Shown piece by piece: positions 42,208 to 51,012 of a stretch of 64,000 bases of DNA (position 1 is the stretch's first letter; the number at the start of each line of letters is the position of its first letter). The stretch is from Planctomycetota bacterium. Lineage in GTDB: Bacteria > Planctomycetota > Phycisphaerae > Phycisphaerales > UBA1924. The stretch lies in assembly GCA_024280755.1 (NCBI GenBank), contig JAJRPN010000002.1, positions 1 through 64,000 of the forward strand. Direction: 5' to 3'. Under the pieces are notes generated by a model. It was not told the DNA's origin, made no database searches, and was given only the letters and a program-made list of their open reading frames with translations. The translations under genes and the position numbers were made by a program.

Positions 42208-43284
42208 CTAGGACTCTTCGAGCCAGTAATCCTCTGGTGCAGCATTGCTTACGCGATTTTGTAATGCGGCGACAATTCGGTCGACATGGATGTGAGAAGT
42301 CTCGATAAAGACCTTGGTTCGCTGTTGCGATCCAGCGGTGGCGGTGCCTGCGACGAAGATATTGGGAACATTGGTCTCCATCGTCTTGAGGCAGATTTTG
42401 GGTTTGCGATCGTCGGTGACAAGTTCGATGCCGAGTTGTTCGAAGAGGGATTGGTCTTGCTCGTAGCCGGTGAGGAGGAGTACGAAGTCAGCCGGGATGG
42501 TGTGGCCGGTGTTGAGGACGACCGATTGTGCGTTGATGGATTCGAGTGTTGAGTGTGGGATGAACTCGATCTTGTTTTTCTTGATGAGGTATTCGATTTC
42601 TGGGTAGAGCCAGTATTTGATGCGGTCTGGGTCAAACCTTTCGCCTCGGTATGACATCGTCACTTGTGCGCCGGCGCGAAAGAGTCGGATGGCGGCTTCG
42701 ACGGCGGAGTTCTTGCCGCCGACGATCAGGACGCGTTGGTTGGCGTATTGGTGAACATCGCCAAGATAGTGCGAGACATGGGGGAGGGTTTCGCCGGGGA
42801 TATTGAGCATGCGTGGCGTGTGCATATCGCCGATGGCGAGGACGACCCTTCGGGCTTTGATCACTTTGGTCGGCGTTGATGGATCGTGCGAGTAGTTGCG
42901 TTCTTCTGGGCCGCCAACGCCGGTATAGGAACGAACGATTTGGATGTTGAAGCTGGTGTCTGTTTTGTCGATGCCAGTGACACGGGTGTATGTTTGGATA
43001 TCGAGTTGGTGGGTGCCCACGACTGCGAGGAGGTAATCGAGATAGTTTTCGCGGGTGGCTTTTTCTTGGTCGGCGACGATCAAAGGCACGCCCGCGATCG
43101 CGATGCGTTCGGGTGACGAGAAGTATTTGGTGCCCGGTGCCCACCATTGCATGGTGGAGCCGATTTGTCCGGCTTCGAGGTGGAGGTATTCGAGGTTGGC
43201 GGCTTTGAGCGCGGCGGCGAGCTCGATCCCGATGGGGCCTGCGCCGATGATGACGATGTCGGTGTGTTGTACAGATGAAGGCAT
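42208..43284 (-). CDS. FAD-dependent pyridine nucleotide oxidoreductase, YpdA-like
   Basis: The 358-residue protein has an N-terminal FAD Rossmann motif (VIIGAGPIGIELA) and a second nucleotide motif VLIVGGKNSAVEAA for NADPH, plus a late TG..P and VAGTAT region. The overall pattern matches YpdA/bacillithiol disulfide reductase-like flavoproteins and thioredoxin reductase relatives. The ATG at 43284 is chosen because the longer frame runs through a repeat. Confidence 0.8.
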   Translation of the reverse strand: MPSSVQHTDIVIIGAGPIGIELAAALKAANLEYLHLEAGQIGSTMQWWAPGTKYFSSPERIAIAGVPLIVADQEKATRENYLDYLLAVVGTHQLDIQTYTRVTGIDKTDTSFNIQIVRSYTGVGGPEERNYSHDPSTPTKVIKARRVVLAIGDMHTPRMLNIPGETLPHVSHYLGDVHQYANQRVLIVGGKNSAVEAAIRLFRAGAQVTMSYRGERFDPDRIKYWLYPEIEYLIKKNKIEFIPHSTLESINAQSVVLNTGHTIPADFVLLLTGYEQDQSLFEQLGIELVTDDRKPKICLKTMETNVPNIFVAGTATAGSQQRTKVFIETSHIHVDRIVAALQNRVSNAAPEDYWLEES

Positions 43285-43305
43285 GAGATAGGATATGCAG
43301 GTAGG

Positions 43306-43344
43306 AAGACACGGCTTGCCGAAGACGGTCAAGCCGTGGCACCC
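43306..43344 (-). repeat. Family C palindrome, single arm
   Basis: GGGTGCCACGGCTTGACCGT with its continuation forms an ACGGCTTG/CAAGCCGT hairpin with ends GGGTGCCA and TGTCTT, as at 9740-9838. It lies between two minus-strand genes. Confidence 0.85.
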
Positions 43345-43347
43345 GGA

Positions 43348-44361
43348 TTAGAGTTTCGAGACAATTTCGGCGATGCGATCTGGTTTCATGCCGGCTTTGA
43401 GATCCGGTGAGCCTCGTTCGGTGTCCCATTGTTGGATAGCGATCATGGTGTCTTCGAGGGGGCGGTTGGTGAGGCCTACAGATCGAGCTTTGGCGGATGA
43501 GATTCGGCTCATGTATTGTTTTTCGGGTGGGAGCCAAGTGGGAATATCTTGCCAGGGTTGGATGGCTTGGGCATTGAGCCAGTCGTGGTTGGCTTCGATG
43601 AGTTTGGTTTTTGATTCGAGTGCGGCGTGGGTTCGGTGGATGAAATCGTGGAGGGTGAGGTTGGTCTCTGGGCCGGTGGCGTTGAAGACGCCTGTGGCTT
43701 TGTTGGTGACGCAGTGGAGGAAGAACGCGGCTAAATCACGCGAGTCGATGAAACTCACGATGCCAGCGGGGGGCTTGGGGATGACGAGTGTATCTTGAGT
43801 GGTGAGCATGCGTGCCCACCAGGTGATGCGATCGGTCGGGTCGTTTGGGCCAGCGATGACGCATGGGCGTGGGATGCAATGGGAGTTGGGAAAGGCGTTG
43901 GTGACGACTTGTTCGCAGAGGACTTTGAGCCCGCCATAGGTTTCGCCGGTGACTTTTTCGACTGTTGGATCATCGAGAATGACCTTTGGGCTGTCTTCAG
44001 TCAGGATGGCATCGGCGTCGGCTTGGTCTGGTTGGTCATAGACAGAGATGGTCGAGATATAGATATAGAGATCGGTGTGCCCTTTGAGCAGATCGCAGGC
44101 GGCTTTGGTGACGCGGGGGGTGTAGCCACACATGTCAACGACGGCATCGAAGTGTTCGCCCGCGTCGAGGAGTTCTTTGATGCGATCTAAGCCGTCACCA
44201 ACCTTTGGATCGCGATCGCCAACGAGTCGGCGGACAGCGGTTGGGAGACCTGGATCAGCCTTGGATCGGTGGAGGAGGGTGACGGAGTGATTGGCGTTGA
44301 CGGCTTGTTGGACAAAGGCGCGTCCCGAGAACTGGGTGCCGCCGAGGATGAGGATGTTCAT
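43348..44361 (-). CDS. NAD-dependent epimerase/dehydratase-like protein (extended SDR)
   Basis: The 337-residue protein opens with MNILILGGTQFSGRAFV, a GxxGxxG-type Rossmann motif. A YGGLKV segment takes the place of the usual YxxxK. Related proteins include nucleotide-sugar epimerases and chloroplast RNA-binding CSP41-like SDRs. Substrate is not evident. The ATG at 44361 is used, as the longer frame adds no conserved residues. Confidence 0.8.
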   Translation of the reverse strand: MNILILGGTQFSGRAFVQQAVNANHSVTLLHRSKADPGLPTAVRRLVGDRDPKVGDGLDRIKELLDAGEHFDAVVDMCGYTPRVTKAACDLLKGHTDLYIYISTISVYDQPDQADADAILTEDSPKVILDDPTVEKVTGETYGGLKVLCEQVVTNAFPNSHCIPRPCVIAGPNDPTDRITWWARMLTTQDTLVIPKPPAGIVSFIDSRDLAAFFLHCVTNKATGVFNATGPETNLTLHDFIHRTHAALESKTKLIEANHDWLNAQAIQPWQDIPTWLPPEKQYMSRISSAKARSVGLTNRPLEDTMIAIQQWDTERGSPDLKAGMKPDRIAEIVSKL

Positions 44362-44470
44362 GGGGGAGGATACCGGGAAAACGGGCATTGGATGCAATTC
44401 TGGGCGCGTGTTGACTAGAATCGTTGGTATCTCGCCTCGGGTTGGGGCGGCGACCTATTGGAGTTGACCG

Positions 44471-45862
44471 ATGCCCAAGAAGACCTGGGAAAATACACTT
44501 ACGCAGCACCACCTCCTCAAGCGGATTCCGACGGCCCCGTTTGGTAATATTCGTGATCGGCACATCGTTGGTTATGACGAATATGTCAAGACCGGCGGGT
44601 ATGAAGGGTTGCGCAAGGCGATGGCGATGAAGCCTGCGGATGTGACGAGCCAGGTGAAGGATTCGGTCCTTCGTGGGCGTGGCGGAGCGGGGTTTCCGAC
44701 TGGGCTCAAGTGGACTTTTCTTCCTGATGCTGATGGCGGGCAGCGGTATTTGGCGATCAATGCGGATGAATCTGAGCCGGGAACTTTTAAGGATAGGCTT
44801 TTGATGGACTTTGATCCCCACGGGCTGCTCGAAGGCATCGCTATTTGTATGTATGCGTGCCGATTGAACAAGGCATACATCTTTATCCGCGGCGAGTATC
44901 ACCACCAAGCCCATGTGCTTGAAGAGGCGATCAAAGAAGCGTACGAAAACGGAATCTTTGGCGAGAAGGGTTTGCTGAACCAGGCTGGGGTTTCTGGCGA
45001 TCCATTTGTTGGCGAGTGCTATGTGCATCGTGGAGCGGGCGCGTATATCTGTGGCGAAGAAACCGCGTTACTCGAAGGTATCGAGGGCAAGCGTGGTTGG
45101 CCCAGGATCAAGCCGCCGTTCCCTGCGCTGAAGGGATTGTTTGGTCGACCAACGATTATCAACAATGTCGAGACGCTGGCGCATTTGCCGTTCATCATGA
45201 GCGATGGATCGGATGCGTTTAAGAATCAGGGTGTGGAGAGCAGCATTGGCGGGCCACCAAGCTTTGGTACCAAACTGATGGGCGTTTCTGGGCATGTCGA
45301 GAAGCCGGGGTGCTATGAGCTTGAGCTTGGGATTCCGCTTCGGACTTTGATCGAAGACTATTGCGGGGGTATTCGTGGCGGCAAGAAGTTTAAGGGTGCG
45401 ATCCCTGGCGGCGTGTCGATGGGGATCCTCGGGCGCGACCAGTTTGACGCGGAGATGGATTTTGATATTGGGCGCAAGTACGATGTGCTTGGGCTGGGTA
45501 CATCTGGACCAACTGTGTTTGATGAAGACACGGATATGGTTGCGGTCGCGCGGAATATCGCTCGGTTCTACAAGCATGAGAGCTGCGGGCAGTGCACGCC
45601 TTGCCGCGAGGGTTCGGGTTGGTTGTATCAGATTATGACACGGATCGAAGCGGGCGATGCGAAGACGAAGGACTTGGATTTGGCGATGGAGGTTGCGAAA
45701 TCGATGGGTTCGATGCCGGGCACGACGATTTGTGGTTTGGCCGACGGCAACAACTGGGCTGCACGGACGATCATGGAGAAATACCATGAAGAGTTCGAAG
45801 CGAGAGTTGCACGGACCTTTGTGCCTGTGACGATTGATATGGCGGCACTGAGCGGGGCGTAG
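44471..45862 (+). CDS. nuoF: NADH-quinone oxidoreductase subunit F (complex I)
   Basis: NuoF oxidises NADH and passes electrons to FMN and on to NuoG/NuoE. GRGGAGFPTG (residues 69-78) binds NADH, GAGAYICGEETAL binds FMN, and ESCGQCTPCREG with TTICGL supplies the 4Fe-4S cysteines. The 463-residue length is normal. It is isolated from nuoG, which lies 38 kb away; nuoE is not adjacent either. Confidence 0.95.
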   Translation: MPKKTWENTLTQHHLLKRIPTAPFGNIRDRHIVGYDEYVKTGGYEGLRKAMAMKPADVTSQVKDSVLRGRGGAGFPTGLKWTFLPDADGGQRYLAINADESEPGTFKDRLLMDFDPHGLLEGIAICMYACRLNKAYIFIRGEYHHQAHVLEEAIKEAYENGIFGEKGLLNQAGVSGDPFVGECYVHRGAGAYICGEETALLEGIEGKRGWPRIKPPFPALKGLFGRPTIINNVETLAHLPFIMSDGSDAFKNQGVESSIGGPPSFGTKLMGVSGHVEKPGCYELELGIPLRTLIEDYCGGIRGGKKFKGAIPGGVSMGILGRDQFDAEMDFDIGRKYDVLGLGTSGPTVFDEDTDMVAVARNIARFYKHESCGQCTPCREGSGWLYQIMTRIEAGDAKTKDLDLAMEVAKSMGSMPGTTICGLADGNNWAARTIMEKYHEEFEARVARTFVPVTIDMAALSGA

Positions 45863-45886
45863 AGATTGTGAGCATAAGTGCTTTGA

Positions 45887-45962
45887 ACGAGCCGCGACCG
45901 TAAGGGAGTGGTTTTTTTATGATGTGGGACGAAAAGACCACTCCCTTATGGTCGTGGCTCGT
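45887..45962. repeat. Long inverted repeat, family B
   Basis: Arms ACGAGCCGCGACCGTAAGGG and CCCTTATGGTCGTGGCTCGT form a hairpin of about 28 bp. It lies between the convergent nuoF and Spy-like genes. Confidence 0.9.
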
Positions 45963-45982
45963 TGAAGAGTTTTCAGCAAGAT

Positions 45983-46015
45983 AAAAACGAGGCTGAACCT
46001 TTCGGTTTCAGCCTC
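45983..46015 (-). terminator. Intrinsic terminator of the Spy/CpxP-like gene
   Basis: A GAGGCTGAA/TTTCAGCCTC stem is followed on the minus strand by GTTTTTAT. Confidence 0.85.
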
Positions 46016-46113
46016 GGACGGAATCGGGAATCCGTTTTGACTCTGCTTATGAAACGCTGTTTACGAAACAGTTGGAGGATTCAGCAGAGCGTGCGTGTTT
46101 TATGATTTGGCGC

Positions 46114-46923
46114 TTAGTCATCTTCTGGCGTTGGTCGGCCTTTGCCTTTGCCTTTGCCTTTGGCGTTTTCGGCATCGACATCTTTGCGGTTGATGTTCGA
46201 TTTGTTTGGACGAACGCGGACTGGGCGATTGGCTTGGCGTTTGTCTCTTCGGGCTTGTCCTGGGCGTTGAGCATTGTCTGTTCGCTTGGCGCGCATCTCG
46301 TGAACCTTTGCCTTGACCATTTGCTGTTGCTCGGGTGTGAGCACTGCTTTGATTTTGGAGAAGGCTGCTTTGTTGGCAGGGGCGCTGTCAATGAAGTCGC
46401 GAATTTTTTTGCGTGCTTGCTCGGCTTGTGGGTTGGGTTGAGGTTTTTCGTCGGCGGTGTTGATGTTCTTTGATCGGTCGGCTTGTTGATTTTTTCTAGC
46501 CTCTTTGATCTTGTCTCTCATGACCATGATTTGCTCAAGATGCTCTTCTTGGAAGGCTTTTATGGCTTGTCTGTGTTCTTCGATGATCGCTTTGATTTGT
46601 GATTGTTGATCTTCGGAGAGCCCGAGTTTGTTGGCGGTTTGTTGGCCTCGTTGCTGACGCAAGATCATCATATATTCGCGCAACCCGACCGGGCGTTTGT
46701 CTTGTTTGGTGACGCGGTCTTGCATCTGCTGATCGGAATCCATCGGCTCCATCGAATCGTTGGTTTTTGATGATTGGGTGGTTGAGGTGACGGATGGGCC
46801 TTTGAGGATATCTTTGTTTCGCTTGGTTTTTTCGGGTGCAGCGATGGCCAATCCTGATGCGGCGATGAGGACGAGTACGAGTGAGGCGTTGATTGTGCGT
46901 TGCAGTTTTACTTGAGGTTTCAT
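46114..46923 (-). CDS. Exported Spy/CpxP-like helical protein
   Basis: The 269-residue product has a signal peptide (LVLVLIAASGLAIAA) and a helical middle with two LTPEQ-type elements (LGLSEDQQSQIKAI and VLTPEQQQMVKAKV), the spacing seen in Spy/CpxP chaperone-like proteins of the envelope. The C-terminus is basic with repeated GKGKGKG. GGAGA lies before the start. A chaperone or metal/stress role is possible but unproven. Confidence 0.65.
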   Translation of the reverse strand: MKPQVKLQRTINASLVLVLIAASGLAIAAPEKTKRNKDILKGPSVTSTTQSSKTNDSMEPMDSDQQMQDRVTKQDKRPVGLREYMMILRQQRGQQTANKLGLSEDQQSQIKAIIEEHRQAIKAFQEEHLEQIMVMRDKIKEARKNQQADRSKNINTADEKPQPNPQAEQARKKIRDFIDSAPANKAAFSKIKAVLTPEQQQMVKAKVHEMRAKRTDNAQRPGQARRDKRQANRPVRVRPNKSNINRKDVDAENAKGKGKGKGRPTPEDD

Positions 46924-47195
46924 GTGCGGATCTCCATTTGCGTTCAGTAGGTTTGAAGCGGCGTGTGCTTGTTCCGACTAGCCCAACGGGCATCGCGGGG
47001 GTGTATTGCACGGTTTGTTATTACTGATATGATGTTATCGACTGGATGGTATCAAAATCTATGCATTCTTGCTGGGATCAATTCAGGAACTGCATGAGTT
47101 CTGGCTATGAAAAACGCTATTTTGCTCGGATAATCCCTACAATCGGTACGCTCAGGAAGTGACCGAAATCGGGTGGTTTGTAAAGGAAATACGAC

Positions 47196-48395
47196 ATGTC
47201 ATTCACCAAAGAACACATTGCCGACGCGTTATCAGCGGTGACTCATCCATCGGGCGAGGATCTTGTCTCTCGCGGCTGCGTGATGAACATTGCGGTGTGC
47301 GATGAGCATGCTTCGGTTCGGATCTGTATGACGCAGGGGCATCCTGATGAGCCTCAGCCTGATCGCGAGCAACTCACCAAGATTGGTGCTGTGATCGATT
47401 CGATGGTGCGCAGCGCAGCCAAAGAGCAGGGGATCGATTCGCTTGGATTGATCGTGGACTTTGTCGATCATCAAGGCGAGGTCGTGATGAAGCTCAAAGG
47501 CGATCAGAAGGGTGTATTAAAGGATAAAAATCCTAAGGATGATCCCAATACGCCCACGCCTCAGAATAGCGGCGCGACCGGGGTGCCGGGGGTGAAGCAC
47601 ATTATTGCAGTCGGCGCGGGCAAAGGCGGCGTTGGCAAAACAACCGTCGCGGTGAACCTTGCGATCGGTTTGGCGCGCAAGGGCTACTCGGTTGGGCTGC
47701 TTGATGGTGATATCTATGGGCCATCGTTCCCAACGATGCTTGGTTTGCATTCGATGGAGCAGGTTGTGCTTGAGGGTGCGTTGCAGCCGTTCATGGCGCA
47801 TGGGGTGAAGTCGATCACGATGGGCAAGCTGGTTGATGCCGAGAAGCCTTTGATCTGGCGTGGGCCGATGGCGCATGGGGCGTTTCATCAGTTGATCGAG
47901 CGGACGCAATGGGGCGAGTTGGATTATCTGATTATTGATCTGCCGCCGGGGACGGGCGATGTGCCTTTGACGCTTGCCCAGAGCGTGCAGTTGACGGGTG
48001 CGGTGGTGGTGTGCACGCCTCAGCGGGTGGCGCAGGATGATGCGGTGCGGGCGAGCGCGATGTTTGAATCACTCGGGGTCGAAGTGCTCGGGGTGGTCGA
48101 GAACATGAGCTTCTTTATTGGTGACGATGGCAAAGAATACGATATCTTCGGGCGAGGCGGTGCGCAGACGATGGCCCAACGATTGAACCATCCATTCTTG
48201 GGTGCGATCCCGATCAACATGGCGCTTCGTGAGAACTGCGATGGCGGCAAGCCGACGCATAACTTCGATCCAGCAACCGCCGGCGGCGAGGCATTGCCTA
48301 AGGCGCTTGAAGCTTTGGTCGATCAACTCGAGGCCCAGGTGACGCTGGCGTCGATGGGGAAAGCGGCGAGCAAGCCGACGCTGACGGTGAGTTGA
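47196..48395 (+). CDS. mrp: Mrp/NBP35-family iron-sulfur carrier ATPase
   Basis: The 399-residue protein has an N-terminal MIP18/DUF59 domain and a P-loop ATPase domain with the deviant Walker A GKGGVGKTT, DGDIYGPS and IIDLPPGTGD. Mrp/ApbC proteins hold and deliver iron-sulfur clusters. The canonical C-terminal CxxC pair was not seen. It is monocistronic or ends at the promoter of the next gene. Confidence 0.92.
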   Translation: MSFTKEHIADALSAVTHPSGEDLVSRGCVMNIAVCDEHASVRICMTQGHPDEPQPDREQLTKIGAVIDSMVRSAAKEQGIDSLGLIVDFVDHQGEVVMKLKGDQKGVLKDKNPKDDPNTPTPQNSGATGVPGVKHIIAVGAGKGGVGKTTVAVNLAIGLARKGYSVGLLDGDIYGPSFPTMLGLHSMEQVVLEGALQPFMAHGVKSITMGKLVDAEKPLIWRGPMAHGAFHQLIERTQWGELDYLIIDLPPGTGDVPLTLAQSVQLTGAVVVCTPQRVAQDDAVRASAMFESLGVEVLGVVENMSFFIGDDGKEYDIFGRGGAQTMAQRLNHPFLGAIPINMALRENCDGGKPTHNFDPATAGGEALPKALEALVDQLEAQVTLASMGKAASKPTLTVS

Positions 48396-48419
48396 GCGGA
48401 AGTTGAAATACCGTATAAT
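48392..48419 (+). promoter_or_regulatory. Sigma70-type promoter for the SnoaL-like gene
   Basis: TTGAGC and a perfect TATAAT are 16 bases apart; the -35 box overlaps the mrp stop codon. The SnoaL-like ATG follows about 100 bases on, after a hairpin in the leader (ACCAAA...TTTGGT). Confidence 0.6.
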
Positions 48420-48522
48420 TACCAAACACAACCTTGTGCTTTGGTATCGGTATGTGTATGCTGGAGAGGTCGCATTGTCATCGTGATGCAGCGGCTACAC
48501 ACAAACCAACCAGGAGCATGCC

Positions 48523-48939
48523 ATGTCTATGACCGAAATCGAATCAATCACCAAAATCGCCAATGACCTTGTTGCTCATTGCAAGTTGCCCAGCGAGAAC
48601 ATGCTCGATCATGATGCGAAGATTTGGGATAAGCACTTTGCCGAGAACTGGACGAGCATCGAAGGCGACGGGAAGGTGTATACCGGGCGCGATGCGGTGA
48701 TGCCCAAGTATAAGGAATGGATGGATGGTGTGACCTGCCATTCATGCGAGGTGACTGGGCCGTTTGTTGGTCCGAGCGGATTCAGCGTGATCTTTGATCT
48801 CGATATGGAATCAAAGGATGGCACTTGGCCGCGCACGAAGATGCAGGAAGTCGCCGATTATACGGTTGAGAACGGGAAGATCGTCAAGGAAGAGTTCCGG
48901 TACCAGGCGAATGCGTGCGATGGCGGGGCCTGCGAATAA
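48523..48939 (+). CDS. SnoaL/NTF2-like protein
   Basis: The 138-residue product has the size and pattern of the NTF2/SnoaL cone fold: N-terminal helices, DKHFAENWTSIEGDG, GRDAVMPKYKEWM and a beta-rich C-terminal half ending in a CDGGAC motif. Such proteins can be small enzymes or binding modules; no substrate is evident. CAGGAG lies before the start. Confidence 0.75.
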   Translation: MSMTEIESITKIANDLVAHCKLPSENMLDHDAKIWDKHFAENWTSIEGDGKVYTGRDAVMPKYKEWMDGVTCHSCEVTGPFVGPSGFSVIFDLDMESKDGTWPRTKMQEVADYTVENGKIVKEEFRYQANACDGGACE

Positions 48940-49010
48940 ACACAATATTATGTTTGTTTCGCTCGAATATGAGGTTTTGCAGTTAATTGTATAATTGCTG
49001 GTCAAGCCGA

Positions 49011-49040
49011 TTGACTCCCCCCCCCCCCCCGTGGTATATT
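49011..49040 (+). promoter_or_regulatory. Promoter with 14-C homopolymer in the spacer
   Basis: TTGACT (49011-49016) and TATATT (49035-49040) are separated by 18 bases, of which the first 14 are C. This is a near-consensus sigma70-type promoter whose spacing would change with C-tract slippage, the design of known phase-variable promoters. It lies before the small secreted-protein gene and the genes at 49345 and 50123. Confidence 0.75.
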
Positions 49041-49101
49041 CTGTTTGTCATGGAGCAGGAAAGATTTAGTCTTTGTTGGGTGCAGCGGGTCGCGAGGCTG
49101 A

Positions 49102-49329
49102 GTGTTGTTGGTAGGAGTGGTTTCTGCGATGGCGTTGGGTCAAGTTGGGGGTCCGTCACCAACACCAGTAGGTGTGAAATGTATCGGTGGTACATATCCC
49201 ACGATTAACGGACCTATGCTGGTTAAAGATTGGACTTGTGAAGAAGGCGAGTCGTGTGTAAAAGTTACTCTTAAAAATGAAGATGACGAAATAATTGGTT
49301 ATGCCACCGGCTGTGCAACGGCAAGCTAA
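49102..49329 (+). CDS. Small Cys-containing secreted protein, possibly frameshifted at its start
   Basis: The frame encodes a hydrophobic start (VLLVGVVSAMALG) and a small domain with three cysteines (KCIGGTY, DWTCEEGESC, TGCATAS). An ATG at 49050 in another frame gives MEQERFSLCWVQRVARLS, which would complete a normal signal peptide if joined by a one-base shift near 49100. So the gene may be frameshifted or start at a GTG at 49102. No family is recognised. It lies directly behind the poly-C promoter. Confidence 0.5.
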   Translation: MLLVGVVSAMALGQVGGPSPTPVGVKCIGGTYPTINGPMLVKDWTCEEGESCVKVTLKNEDDEIIGYATGCATAS

Positions 49330-49344
49330 TTGAAGGAGTGTAAA

Positions 49345-50115
49345 TTGAAAGCAACTCACATTAAATTTGTGCTCGCGGCTGTTTTTATGGTTGGAGTTGG
49401 TGCAATCGCAGTTGTTCGCGTAATGCCTTATGCCGTTAATCATAGATCAGTTGTTAGTCCTAGAGTGAAACAGATTACAACAATAGTTTTAAACGGTGTT
49501 GCTCCTCAATACGAGGCCAATATGGGAGTTGAGGAAGTTGCTGATTTAGTAGATGGCATTCACCGAAAGGTGAATGTGTCTCTTAAAGAGCTGCCAGTGG
49601 GCATTCGGCCAAGCAATCGAGAGGCTGATAGAATTTCATCTGCCTTTGCGGGCTTTGTGAAGATTCATCGAACTGGTAGTCGGCTGGAGTATTTAGAGAG
49701 TTATCTTCACGAAGTGCCTCCGGCATCGCTGGTGAATAAGGACCCAGTTAAAGCAGACAAATCATGGCTTCATAGCACAGCGTGGGCAAGGCAGGGAGAT
49801 GTTGATATCGAATCAATTCGAGTCACACCGCATTTTATTCGAGGTCAAGAGATCGAGTATTCAGGACCTGTTGGAAATAGAGCCATCCGTATGCTGAGCC
49901 AGGGGCTCTCGCTCGAAGACGGAAAGGTGGGAGCATTATCTGCCTATAAAATATACTTAAGTGTGACCGTTCCCAGCTATGACGGCAAAGAAAATTTTAA
50001 TCTTGAGTTGGGGGTCATGATGTTGAATGATGGACTCAATGGCGAATGGAGCCCAGTGTCCTGTGAGTATTTGGGAGTACCAATGGGCACATTCGTGTAC
50101 ACGCCCTGGCCGTGA
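49345..50115 (+). CDS. Membrane-anchored hypothetical protein
   Basis: AAGGAG six bases before a TTG at 49345 sets the start. The 256-residue product has one N-terminal membrane segment (FVLAAVFMVGVGAIAVV) and a large outer domain with no recognised family. It follows the small Cys-containing gene by 15 bases and precedes the pseudopilin gene by seven, so the three form one operon behind the poly-C promoter. Composition is AT-rich. Confidence 0.6.
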   Translation: MKATHIKFVLAAVFMVGVGAIAVVRVMPYAVNHRSVVSPRVKQITTIVLNGVAPQYEANMGVEEVADLVDGIHRKVNVSLKELPVGIRPSNREADRISSAFAGFVKIHRTGSRLEYLESYLHEVPPASLVNKDPVKADKSWLHSTAWARQGDVDIESIRVTPHFIRGQEIEYSGPVGNRAIRMLSQGLSLEDGKVGALSAYKIYLSVTVPSYDGKENFNLELGVMMLNDGLNGEWSPVSCEYLGVPMGTFVYTPWP

Positions 50116-50122
50116 GGAAAAC

Positions 50123-50908
50123 ATGAGCAACAACAGCAGAATCATGGTTCGACATGGATCTCGCAGGAACGGGTTTAGCTTGATCGAACTCATGGTGAGC
50201 ATTGGTATCATCGCATTGCTCATCGGTTTGCTGGTGCCCGCTTTGGGCAAGGCGCGGGCTCAAGCTCAAGAGATCGCAAGTTCGGTGAACTTGCGGTCGA
50301 TCGGTCAGGTATATGAGATGTACCTTGAGAACTCGAACGGGTTGTATCCTGCTCCAGTGCCTGGGTGGGCATATCCAGATCCAAATCCTGGTTTTCCGCT
50401 TATGTCGATGTCGCATTGGCAGGCATCGAATCTCTGGGCCAATTTGTTTCTTGAGGAGTACCCGTGGGCGGGGAATGAGCAGATGTATCTTGCCCCGGGC
50501 GCAGAGCGGGACTTCAGTAACCAACAGGTTATAGTAACTACTTTTTCTTCGTTCCAATATTCCGCTTCATTTTTAGGTCAACCAAGGATATGGAACGGGC
50601 AGGGTGAAACTTTTCCAGACTTTGAATGGGAAAAGCTTGAACGCAGTGTTCGGCAATCGATGGTGCGGTATCCGTCTGCTAAGGCGCTGATGTGGGATGT
50701 GGAGATGCCGTATATTCGTAGGCCTTTGGAGCGAGATCTGTATTTTAATCTGCTGGAAAAGACACCGATTTTGTTTGCTGATCAACATGTTGAGAGCCGA
50801 ATTCCTGCCGAGGCCAATCCTGGGGTAACGAACTGGGCAACCTATGCTGCCCATGCGCATCCGTTTCTCCATAACACCAAAGATGGTGTATATGGAAGGG
50901 ACTATTAG
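50123..50908 (+). CDS. Type II secretion-like pseudopilin (prepilin-type N-terminus)
   Basis: The ATG at 50123 has GAGGAAAAC upstream. The N-terminus RRNGFSLIELMVSIGIIALLIGLLVPAL is a prepilin cleavage and methylation signal (cleavage after the Gly, then Phe-Ser-Leu-Ile-Glu). The mature part resembles the large planctomycete pseudopilin-like family. It would be exported and assembled by a type II/IV pilus-like machinery, not encoded here. Confidence 0.85.
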   Translation: MSNNSRIMVRHGSRRNGFSLIELMVSIGIIALLIGLLVPALGKARAQAQEIASSVNLRSIGQVYEMYLENSNGLYPAPVPGWAYPDPNPGFPLMSMSHWQASNLWANLFLEEYPWAGNEQMYLAPGAERDFSNQQVIVTTFSSFQYSASFLGQPRIWNGQGETFPDFEWEKLERSVRQSMVRYPSAKALMWDVEMPYIRRPLERDLYFNLLEKTPILFADQHVESRIPAEANPGVTNWATYAAHAHPFLHNTKDGVYGRDY

Positions 50909-50925
50909 CATTTGGTTTCGTGTTT

Positions 50926-51002
50926 ACGAGCCGCGACCGCGAGGGAGTGATCTTCTCTTTGTCCAGAAACCCAAAGACCGCTCCCTCACGGTCGCGGCTC
51001 GT
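50926..51002. repeat. Long inverted repeat, family B
   Basis: Arms ACGAGCCGCGACCGCGAGGG and CCCTCACGGTCGCGGCTCGT form a long hairpin between the convergent pseudopilin and gmk genes. Confidence 0.9.
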
Positions 51003-51012
51003 TTGAGCATCG

